Assembly (NCBI GenBank): GCA_036567205.1
Contig: DATCVA010000213.1
Span: 1 to 5,060 of the forward strand
Length of the DNA stretch: 5,060 nt
Origin: DATCVA01 sp036567205
GTDB taxonomy: Bacteria; Pseudomonadota; Gammaproteobacteria; Burkholderiales; Burkholderiaceae_B
Direction: 5' to 3'
Below are positions 1-4,219 of this stretch, piece by piece. Under the pieces are notes generated by a model, which worked only from the letters and a program-made list of their open reading frames with translations, was not told the origin of the DNA and made no database searches. Position numbers and translations under genes: made by a program. Position 1 is the stretch's first letter, and each line of letters opens with the position of its first letter.

Positions 1-725
1 GCCGCCGCTAAAAATATAGCTACCTGGTCGCTGGATAAATTCTGTTTAACCGCAAAGACAGGGCCCAGGCCATAGAACGCGCCGTTCAAATTGCCTGCAA
101 TAAATATAACGGTTAACGACATCGGGACGCGCGACAGGTAATAACGAATATCGATAGGCGCCGGCACTTGCACCGCGGGGTGAAGACGACGTGTTACCGC
201 CAACGGCACCAGGCAAAGCACCGAGCATATAGCCACAAAAACAAGCGGTTTATAACTCAGGTCGGTAAACAAAGTCAGTGCAAGCTGCCCCAGCACCGTT
301 CCCAAGCCGGAAAAAACCATATAGAAAGCAAAGACGCGTCCCCGTAAATGGTTTTCTGTCTGCTCGTGCAGCCAGCTTTCCAAGACCATGAACTGAGTCA
401 CCATGGCGATACCCGCAACAAACCGCAGGACCAGCCATATCCACAAACTGTCCACCAGAATTTGCAGCAGAACCGCCACGGTCACAATCGCGGCGCCGGC
501 TGCGTAGGCGCGTATATGCCCAACCTGAATAATCAGCTTGTGCCCGCGACGGGCGCCAAACACTAAACCCAGGTAATACACAGCAATCAGAGCACCCACC
601 CAGACTTCGGACACCGAGGTTGCTGTAAGCCGAAGCCCCAGATAGGTATTAAACAGCCCCGTTCCCAGCACCAACAACAACGTCGCAAGATAAAGAGATG
701 AAAACGAAACAATTGTTTGGAGCAT
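1..725 (-). CDS. MFS transporter, YcaD-like (3' end cut by window)
   Basis: Inner-membrane major facilitator superfamily transporter; the substrate cannot be told from sequence. An open frame runs from an ATG at 725-723 to the window edge without a stop, giving 241 residues, a little over half of a usual ~400-residue MFS protein. Hydrophobic segments appear at about residues 8-30, 41-58, 72-91, 94-116, 130-151, 160-176 and 202-222, so six N-terminal helices and the start of the second half are present. The helix 2-3 loop reads GARRGHKLIIQVGHIRAY (57-74), a divergent motif A of the kind seen in YcaD-type proteins. ESWLHE (116-121) and RGRVFAFY (128-135) also fit that group. The long loop at about 177-200 separates the two halves. 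The first helix begins soon after this ATG, which supports the start, but the ribosome-binding site is weak (GGG at 739-737, 11 nt away). It lies downstream of the peroxiredoxin gene on the same strand, separated by hairpins. MFS membership is firm; the subfamily is inference. Confidence 0.88.
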   Translation of the reverse strand, partial: MLQTIVSFSSLYLATLLLVLGTGLFNTYLGLRLTATSVSEVWVGALIAVYYLGLVFGARRGHKLIIQVGHIRAYAAGAAIVTVAVLLQILVDSLWIWLVLRFVAGIAMVTQFMVLESWLHEQTENHLRGRVFAFYMVFSGLGTVLGQLALTLFTDLSYKPLVFVAICSVLCLVPLAVTRRLHPAVQVPAPIDIRYYLSRVPMSLTVIFIAGNLNGAFYGLGPVFAVKQNLSSDQVAIFLAA

Positions 726-739
726 ATGGAACAAAACCC

Positions 740-760
740 AAAAATCAGCCCTTGCGGGCT
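740..760 (-). terminator. Short hairpin plus T5 tract just before the MFS start
   Basis: On the minus strand AGCCC-GCAA-GGGCT (760-747) forms a 5-bp stem closed by a GNRA-type loop. Two bases later come five T's (744-740). This has the form of a compact intrinsic terminator, but it ends only about 14 nt before the MFS start codon, leaving no room for a promoter in between. It could be the second of two terminators of the peroxiredoxin transcript, or a leader attenuator through which the MFS transcript must pass. The short stem keeps confidence moderate. Confidence 0.45.
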
Positions 761-798
761 AGTGTGCTGTCTGCTTAATTCAATGACATAAATACAAT

Positions 799-853
799 AG
801 CCGCTCCGCGCACGAATCGGACGATTGACGATTCGTGCGTCCAGCGAGCGGCT
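799..853 (-). terminator. Large imperfect hairpin downstream of the peroxiredoxin gene
   Basis: Outer arms AGCCGCTC (799-806) and GAGCGGCT (846-853) pair over 8 bp. Inner arms CGCACGAATCG (809-819) and CGATTCGTGCG (829-839) pair over 11 bp. An asymmetric internal loop (2 by 6 nt) separates the two stems and the apical loop is 9 nt. It starts 27 nt after the peroxiredoxin stop. On the minus strand it is followed by ATTGTATTTATG, only modestly T-rich, so it may act as a terminator or as a 3'-end stabilising structure. A tandem GACGATT (820-826, 827-833) spans the loop and right arm and allows a shifted register. Confidence 0.55.
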
Positions 854-880
854 TAAACTAACACTAACAACGACCTGTCT

Positions 881-1384
881 TTACAGTTGGCCCAGCAAAG
901 TGTTTGCATCGCTAACTTCGAACTTACCGCCGCTTTCAACGTTTAACTGCTTGACTTCACCATCTTTAAGAAGCGCGGAATAACGCTGCGATCGCACACC
1001 CATGCCGCGCGCAACCAAGTCGAGTTCAAGTCCCAGCTGTTTAGTCCAGGCTGCGCTACCATCGGCCATCATGCGAACCCGGCCATTAACCCCTTGATCC
1101 CGGCCCCATGCGCCCATGACGAAGGGGTCGTTTACAGCGACGCACCAAATTTCATCTACGCCTTTTGCTTTAAGCTGATCGTACAGTTCCAGATAGCCCG
1201 GCAGATGCTTTTGCGAGCATGTAGGCGTAAAAGCACCCGGAACGGCAAAAACGGCAATCGTCTTGCCTTTTACAAGATCGGAAACCTGGAAATTATTGGG
1301 CCCCAGACTGCATCCTTCCGATTCGACTTCGATAAACTCGCTCAACGTTCCGTCAGGTACCCGATCACCAATTTTTATAGACAT
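881..1384 (-). CDS. Peroxiredoxin, plant-type PrxII / Prx5 family
   Basis: Thiol peroxidase that reduces H2O2 and organic hydroperoxides, probably in the cytosol since no signal peptide is seen. The 167-residue protein fits the single-domain Prx5/PrxII family (about 160-170), with no fused glutaredoxin domain. The peroxidatic cysteine is C56 in PGAFTPTCS (49-57), with the P-x3-T-x2-C signature. The catalytic arginine region is GVRSQRYS (129-136). VNDPFVMGAW (84-93) is the usual central motif. A second cysteine, C81 in EIWCVAVND, lies 25 residues after C56, the spacing of the second conserved cysteine in plant-type II enzymes. There is no C-terminal resolving cysteine like that of human Prx5. 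C25 is extra. The start chosen is the ATG at 1384-1382, which has a GGAG site 6 nt upstream; an upstream ATG would add only seven unlikely residues (MKQPEKS). The gene is transcribed away from the secreted-protein gene. The electron donor (glutaredoxin or thioredoxin) is not shown by the sequence. Confidence 0.95.
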   Translation of the reverse strand: MSIKIGDRVPDGTLSEFIEVESEGCSLGPNNFQVSDLVKGKTIAVFAVPGAFTPTCSQKHLPGYLELYDQLKAKGVDEIWCVAVNDPFVMGAWGRDQGVNGRVRMMADGSAAWTKQLGLELDLVARGMGVRSQRYSALLKDGEVKQLNVESGGKFEVSDANTLLGQL

Positions 1385-1390
1385 ACTTTT

Positions 1391-1394
1391 CTCC
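1391..1394 (-). promoter_or_regulatory. Ribosome-binding site deciding the peroxiredoxin start
   Basis: Minus-strand GGAG (1394-1391) is followed by 6 nt (AAAAGT) and then ATG at 1384. This favours the inner methionine over the one at 1405, where the site would fall inside the coding sequence. Confidence 0.7.
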
Positions 1395-1446
1395 GGTTGC
1401 TTCAATTAAAGTAAGAGCCATTTGCCAGGCACTTAAGAAAACTCTG

Positions 1447-1467
1447 AAAAATCGAGCAGGCGGCTCG
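1447..1467 (-). terminator. Terminator-like hairpin in the peroxiredoxin leader
   Basis: On the minus strand CGAGC-CGCCT-GCTCG (1467-1453) forms a 5-bp GC-rich stem, followed by A and five T's (1451-1447). It lies about 63 nt upstream of the peroxiredoxin ATG. No credible minus-strand gene lies upstream to need a terminator, so it may be a leader attenuator, the end of a small RNA, or a relic of a lost gene. The stem is short, so chance is possible. Confidence 0.4.
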
Positions 1468-1691
1468 GGACTTGTTCAGTACTTCCTTAGCTACAGCCTG
1501 CCATCATACGGCTAAGCGACAACCGTTAAAGTGTACCGTGAACTCATGTCGAACAATTTACCGGCGACATATACATTTGCACACTTTTTATTCATCATTC
1601 CGTAACTATTTCACCCCATAATAATTTGGCGTCCATAACAATTGCTCGACCTTGCCGCGCATACCTGCACAGCAAGCCTGCGGAACTCTAT

Positions 1692-1700
1692 AAAGGGGAA
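1692..1700 (+). promoter_or_regulatory. Ribosome-binding site supporting a TTG start
   Basis: AAAGGGGAA, with the core AGGGGA, lies about 7 nt before a TTG at 1707-1709. It is the only good site in this open frame, and the TTG it serves begins a clean signal peptide. It decides against the farther upstream TTG at 1626. Confidence 0.65.
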
Positions 1701-1706
1701 GCAACG

Positions 1707-2099
1707 TTGATACTACCTAAATTATCAGCCGCCATCTTGGCAATGAGCTTTTACGGCAGCGCGTACGCCGCCACCGAACTTGAACGCAGAATTTCACTGT
1801 ACGAATGGGTGGTTATATCTGGCGCAACCAACGGTGCGGCCAATCTTCTGGGCGTAAGCTCCGAAGACCTTACTCAGCACCGCAACACAGCCCACACGAA
1901 TTTAATGCGCTACGCCTCTGAACAAGGCCTGGCGCTCGACGAGTTCGACTCGCTGTTCGAATGCGGCATGCTCGAAGGCAAAAGACTGGTAACCGACCGC
2001 AGTCATATACTGGCTCCTAAGCAAGACCAGTTAATCAGCGGTTTTCAGCATGATAAAAGCATCGAGTATCAGAACGTAAAAGAAGCCCTCGACGCCTGA
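1707..2099 (+). CDS. Small secreted protein of unknown function
   Basis: I do not recognise this family. From the TTG at 1707 the product is 130 residues. It begins with an export signal: Lys at 5, a hydrophobic stretch at about 6-17 (LSAAILAMSFYG), and a probable signal peptidase I site SAYA|AT after residue 21. The mature part would be 109 residues, polar and probably largely helical, with one cysteine (residue 86, in LFECGMLEGK). It has no metal-binding or catalytic motif I can name, no lipobox and no second membrane segment. A periplasmic or secreted location is inferred. The frame is open back to a TTG at 1626, but the extra 27 residues (MASITIARPC...) would spoil the signal peptide and that TTG has no good ribosome-binding site. 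It is divergent from the peroxiredoxin gene. Its stop codon runs into the left arm of the inverted repeat at 2099-2201, and 315 nt separate it from moaC, so it is probably not part of the Moco operon. Confidence 0.68.
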   Translation: MILPKLSAAILAMSFYGSAYAATELERRISLYEWVVISGATNGAANLLGVSSEDLTQHRNTAHTNLMRYASEQGLALDEFDSLFECGMLEGKRLVTDRSHILAPKQDQLISGFQHDKSIEYQNVKEALDA

Positions 2100-2201
2100 T
2101 TCCATTTCCAAATCAATCGTGAGCTGTGTCGGCTTTGCTTGCCGTACAAAGGTACTGTCTGCGCTTCGCCTTCGTGCTCACAATCGATTTGAAAATGGAA
2201 T
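2099..2201 (-). repeat. 103-bp inverted-repeat element with a 26-bp stem
   Basis: Arms 2099-2124 and 2176-2201 are inverted copies, with 23 of 26 positions complementary. The three exceptions (2108/2192, 2115/2185, 2118/2182) are C-A or A-C on the plus strand, so in minus-strand RNA all three become G-U wobbles and the stem is unbroken over 26 bp. The 51-nt loop carries smaller hairpins: CGGC/GCCG (2130-2133/2141-2144), GTAC-AAAG-GTAC (2144-2155; it shares G2144 with the previous one, so the two compete by a base) and GCG-CTT-CGC (2161-2169). No T tract follows on either strand, so it is not a normal intrinsic terminator. The first base overlaps the stop codon of the secreted-protein gene. 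It may be a dispersed genomic repeat or a structured RNA; the strand given is the one favoured by the wobble pairs. Confidence 0.8.
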
Positions 2202-2211
2202 AATTACAAAA

Positions 2212-2244
2212 CCAAATCAACCGTGAGCCGTACCAGCTTTGCTC
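2212..2244. repeat. Diverged half copy of the inverted-repeat element
   Basis: Positions 2212-2244 match 2108-2140 at a constant offset of 104 nt. Twenty-seven of 33 positions are identical, and all six differences are transitions (2221, 2229, 2232, 2233, 2235, 2244). It covers the inner part of the left arm and the start of the loop; no matching right arm follows. It can also pair with the first element's right arm (2176-2191 with 2213-2228), with the mismatches again G-U in minus-strand RNA. Confidence 0.72.
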
Positions 2245-2302
2245 ATGGCCAGGGTTTGATGCCTCTAAAAAGCGTCTGATAATTCGAATAGCAGCCAAGC
2301 GC

Positions 2303-2331
2303 TCGAAATGCATGCGCATTGCATATATCAT
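2303..2331 (+). promoter_or_regulatory. Candidate sigma-70 promoter of the moa operon
   Basis: TCGAAA (2303-2308, 4/6 to TTGACA) and TATCAT (2326-2331, 5/6 to TATAAT) are separated by 17 bp. Transcription would start near 2338 and give a leader of about 77 nt containing the stem-loop at 2349-2391. A direct repeat ATTGCATA (2318-2325 and 2336-2343, 18 bp apart) straddles the -10 and could be an operator, though a chance repeat is not excluded. An alternative pair is TTGCAT (2319-2324) with TACGAT (2342-2347), also 17 bp apart but with a poorer -35. Confidence 0.35.
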
Positions 2332-2348
2332 AGGGATTGCATACGATC

Positions 2349-2403
2349 GGCGATACCGCCGCGACGCTTGCGTCGCCCGGCGCGGTCCGCCTATCCGTTT
2401 TTT
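2349..2403 (+). promoter_or_regulatory. GC-rich stem-loop and T6 tract in the moaC leader
   Basis: Nested pairing: GGCG (2349-2352) with CGCC (2388-2391), ACCGC (2355-2359) with GCGGT (2382-2386), and GCGACG (2361-2366) with CGTCGC (2371-2376) around a CTTG tetraloop. That makes 15 bp with small internal loops. Six T's follow at 2398-2403, 6 nt after the stem, and the moaC ATG is at 2415. It could be a terminator or attenuator, or a translational control element for the operon. A molybdenum-cofactor riboswitch is conceivable by position, but I cannot match its consensus and do not call it. Confidence 0.5.
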
Positions 2404-2414
2404 AATGATTTCCC

Positions 2415-2915
2415 ATGAGCAATACCACCATGAACGAACCTGTACTGAGCCACCTTGACGAATCCGGTCAGGTGAGAATGGTTGATGTCAGCCACAAAGC
2501 CCCCACGCAACGCAGCGCCATAGCCAAAGGCCGCGTTCGCATGGGCGCCAGCGCCTATACTCTGCTCACAGCCCATGAAAACGGCAAAGGCGAAGTCCTT
2601 AACACCGCCCGTGTCGCCGGCGTGCTGGCTGCAAAGCGCTGCGCCGAACTTATTCCCCTATGCCACAGCTTGCCGCTTAGTTTTGCAGGGGTCGAATTTT
2701 TCCTCGACGATGCCCAGTGCACGATCACCATCAAAGCAACCTGCCGCACCGACTACAAAACGGGCGTTGAAATGGAAGCCATGACCGCGTGCAGCGTAGC
2801 AGCGTTAACCATTTATGACATGTGCAAAGCGGCCGACAAAGGCATCGTTATCGAGGACATCAGGCTCAGCTATAAATCAGGAGGAAAAAGCGGTGAATGG
2901 CACAGCAATATTTAG
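2415..2915 (+). CDS. moaC: Cyclic pyranopterin monophosphate synthase MoaC
   Basis: Cytosolic enzyme of the first stage of molybdenum-cofactor synthesis. It converts the 3',8-cyclo-GTP product of the radical-SAM enzyme MoaA into cyclic pyranopterin monophosphate. The 166-residue length fits the family. Family motifs in order: MVDVSHKA (22-29), GKGEVLNTARVAG (57-69) with the active-site lysine K58, IPLCHSLPLS (80-89) with H84, TGVEMEAMTACSVAALTIYDMCKA (116-139) with D135 and K138, and the C-terminal KSGGKSG (154-160). These match E. coli MoaC K51, H77, D128 and K131 with an offset of seven. The start is uncertain: neither the ATG at 2415 nor the in-frame ATG at 2430 has a proper Shine-Dalgarno. 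The first was kept because its N-terminus suits the family. It is the first gene of the operon; moaA is not in the window. moaD follows after 44 nt. Confidence 0.97.
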   Translation: MSNTTMNEPVLSHLDESGQVRMVDVSHKAPTQRSAIAKGRVRMGASAYTLLTAHENGKGEVLNTARVAGVLAAKRCAELIPLCHSLPLSFAGVEFFLDDAQCTITIKATCRTDYKTGVEMEAMTACSVAALTIYDMCKAADKGIVIEDIRLSYKSGGKSGEWHSNI

Positions 2916-2948
2916 CAATTGTCATACAGTTCGCGCAACACTAAAGTC

Positions 2949-2954
2949 AGGAGG
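2949..2954 (+). promoter_or_regulatory. Strong ribosome-binding site of moaD (TTG start)
   Basis: A full AGGAGG lies 5 nt before the TTG at 2960. It fixes the non-ATG start; the next ATG (3002) would remove the first beta strand of the ubiquitin-like fold. Confidence 0.85.
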
Positions 2955-2959
2955 CTGAG

Positions 2960-3214
2960 TTGGCAAATACCCAAACTATCAAAGTTCTTTATTTTGCTCA
3001 AATGGCAGAGCTTATGGGGCGGCGAGAAGAACTGCAGCCACTGAGCCAGGCCGTGACTGTAGCCGACTGGCTTGCACAGCTCGAGGCCATTTACCCGCAG
3101 CTATCGCCCGCCAAACGCCTGAAAATCGCCATTAACCAGGACTACGCAAACAGGAGCGCCTTGATTCAGCCCGGTGACGAAGTGGCGGTTTTTGAACCCG
3201 TAACCGGAGGCTGA
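2960..3214 (+). CDS. moaD: Molybdopterin synthase small (sulfur-carrier) subunit MoaD
   Basis: Ubiquitin-fold sulfur carrier. Its C-terminal glycine is adenylylated by MoeB, turned into a thiocarboxylate and inserted into MoaE, where it donates sulfur to cyclic pyranopterin monophosphate to form the molybdopterin dithiolene. The 84-residue product has the first strand IKVLYFAQMAEL (7-18), the GDEVAVFEPV segment (72-81) and the terminal Gly-Gly at 83-84, as needed for function. It begins with TTG behind a full AGGAGG. The codons for the last two glycines, GGA GGC, contain the Shine-Dalgarno of moaE, so the two subunits are likely translationally coupled and made in step. Assignment is based on length, motif and position before moaE. 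Confidence 0.96.
   Translation: MANTQTIKVLYFAQMAELMGRREELQPLSQAVTVADWLAQLEAIYPQLSPAKRLKIAINQDYANRSALIQPGDEVAVFEPVTGG
3206..3210 (+). promoter_or_regulatory. moaE ribosome-binding site inside the moaD Gly-Gly codons
   Basis: GGAGG is formed by the last two sense codons of moaD (GGA GGC) and lies 6 nt before the moaE ATG at 3217. The essential C-terminal diglycine and the moaE translation signal therefore share the same bases. Confidence 0.85.
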
Positions 3215-3216
3215 AT

Positions 3217-3690
3217 ATGGTTATCGTACAAAACAAAGACTTCAATGCCGCTGACCTTGCCGCCCAATTGCGCGAACGCACTGCAGGCAAGGCGGGCGCT
3301 ATGGTGACATTCACCGGCTATGTGCGCGACTATTCGGAAAATATGGCTACGCACACCTTGTTTTTAGAACATTACCCGGGTATGTGCGAACGTGAAATTC
3401 AAACCATCTGCGACACGGCGCAAAGCCGTTGGAACACCTTCGAACCGGTGGTGGTTCATCGCGTGGGCGAGCTTCAGCACAAGGAACAAATTGTGTTTAT
3501 CGCGGTCGCCAGCGCACACCGCGGCGACGCTTTCAAGGCGTGCGAATATATTATCGACGCCTTGAAAACGCGCGCCCCATTCTGGAAACGCGAAACCCTG
3601 GCAAGCGGGGAACGCTTCTGGGTTCAGCAGCACAATACCGACTCGGATAAAACCGCACAATGGGAAAACCCTGAAGGACAACTAACGTGA
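3217..3690 (+). CDS. moaE: Molybdopterin synthase catalytic subunit MoaE
   Basis: Large subunit of the MoaD2-MoaE2 heterotetramer. It binds cyclic pyranopterin monophosphate, takes sulfur from the MoaD thiocarboxylate and makes molybdopterin in the cytosol. The 157-residue length is normal. Visible family motifs: GAMVTFTGYVRD (27-38), LEHYPGM (50-56), VHRVGEL (80-86), ASAHRGDAF (98-106), and the catalytic stretch LKTRAPFWKRE (116-126) with lysines K117 and K124, equivalent to E. coli K119 and K126. The start codon lies 2 nt after the moaD stop. The gene's last bases overlap moaB by 4 nt (GTGA). The C-terminal tail after residue 140 is polar, as in relatives. No key residue is missing. Confidence 0.97.
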   Translation: MVIVQNKDFNAADLAAQLRERTAGKAGAMVTFTGYVRDYSENMATHTLFLEHYPGMCEREIQTICDTAQSRWNTFEPVVVHRVGELQHKEQIVFIAVASAHRGDAFKACEYIIDALKTRAPFWKRETLASGERFWVQQHNTDSDKTAQWENPEGQLT

Positions 3691-4208
3691 GCAAAGCCGA
3701 CGCAACCCAGCCCAGAATATCTTTGAACTGTGCTGTTCTGACCATTTCCGACTCACGCACCGCCGCCAACGACACATCGGGCGATTACCTATACCAAAGC
3801 GTTCTTGCCGCCGGCCACCGCTGCGTAAAGCGCGACATCAGCGCCGGCAATCTTTACCAGGTTCGTAAAGTCATCAGCGACTGGATCGCCGACGAAAACA
3901 TAGACGTTATCTTGACCAATGGAGGCACAGGCTTCAGCCACGACAAAGCCACCGCGTCAGCTATTACGCCTTTGCTCGACATGACCATTGCCGGCTTTGG
4001 CGAGTTATTCCGGCATTTATCATTTCTGGAAATCGGCACGTCAACCCTGCAGTCCGATGCCTTTGCCGGGTCGGCCAACAACACGCTGGTTTTTTGCATG
4101 CCGGGCTCGACCAATGCTTGCAAAACGGCATGGGAACGAATCATTAAAGAACAGCTCGACAGCACTCACCGCCCCTGCAATTTTGCGACTCATTACTCTA
4201 CAAAATAA
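3687..4208 (+). CDS. moaB: MoaB/Mog-family protein, probable molybdopterin adenylyltransferase
   Basis: Cytosolic protein of the MoaB/MogA (MPT-binding) fold. In this family active members adenylylate molybdopterin before metal insertion; E. coli MoaB itself is dispensable, while in some organisms MoaB does the job of MogA. The 173 residues are collinear with E. coli MoaB: LTISDSR (18-24), DTSGDYL (29-35), the TNGGTG loop (77-82) followed by D86, GFGELFRHLSFLEIGTSTLQS (103-123), MPGSTNACKTAWE (138-150) and HRPCNF (161-166). The start is GTG at 3687, overlapping the moaE stop, with GAAGGA 8 nt upstream. Since moeA follows directly, a role between MoaD/MoaE and MoeA is likely. Whether it is a true adenylyltransferase depends on whether the genome also has mogA, which the window cannot show. 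Confidence 0.92.
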   Translation: MSKADATQPRISLNCAVLTISDSRTAANDTSGDYLYQSVLAAGHRCVKRDISAGNLYQVRKVISDWIADENIDVILTNGGTGFSHDKATASAITPLLDMTIAGFGELFRHLSFLEIGTSTLQSDAFAGSANNTLVFCMPGSTNACKTAWERIIKEQLDSTHRPCNFATHYSTK

Positions 4209-4219
4209 TACGACAATCC

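Larger units (their letters stand above)
1385..1706. other. Intergenic region between divergent genes
   Basis: This 322-nt stretch separates the divergent peroxiredoxin and secreted-protein genes and must hold both promoters. I see no convincing gene. For the plus-strand gene the best -10 is CATAAT (1617-1622, 5/6 to TATAAT), but no good -35 sits at the right distance; TTGCAC at 1577 is too far away. For the peroxiredoxin gene no clear sigma-70 pair was found. A terminator-like hairpin (1447-1467) lies in the peroxiredoxin leader. CTTAGC (1486-1491) and GCTAAG (1511-1516) form a spaced inverted repeat that might be a regulator site or chance. Confidence 0.5.

Noticed and set aside
46..444. 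Two short minus-strand frames (46-228 and 250-444) within the transporter region
   Set aside because: They are out of frame with the continuous 241-codon MFS frame, which has helices and family motifs; they do not indicate a broken gene.
1094..1414. Plus-strand 106-codon open frame opposite the peroxiredoxin gene
   Set aside because: It lies almost wholly antisense to a clear peroxiredoxin gene and matches no known family, so it is a shadow frame.
1626..1706. Upstream TTG (1626) as the start of the secreted-protein gene
   Set aside because: It lacks a good ribosome-binding site and would put 27 residues ahead of the signal peptide; the TTG at 1707 has a strong site.
2099..2201. Inverted repeat as an intrinsic terminator or insertion-sequence end
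   Set aside because: No T tract follows on either strand, there is no transposase frame between the arms, and no target-site duplication is visible.
2113..2331. Minus-strand 72-codon open frame over the repeat region
   Set aside because: It runs through the inverted repeat and its half copy, has no good ribosome-binding site and no recognisable domain. The composition looks like translated repeat DNA.
2250..2414. Molybdenum-cofactor riboswitch
   Set aside because: Position is suitable, but I could not match the known consensus by eye, so it is left as a structured leader only.
3364..3681. Long minus-strand frame opposite moaE (and others opposite moaB and moeA)
   Set aside because: The plus-strand proteins carry full family motifs; the antisense frames show none and are explained by codon bias.
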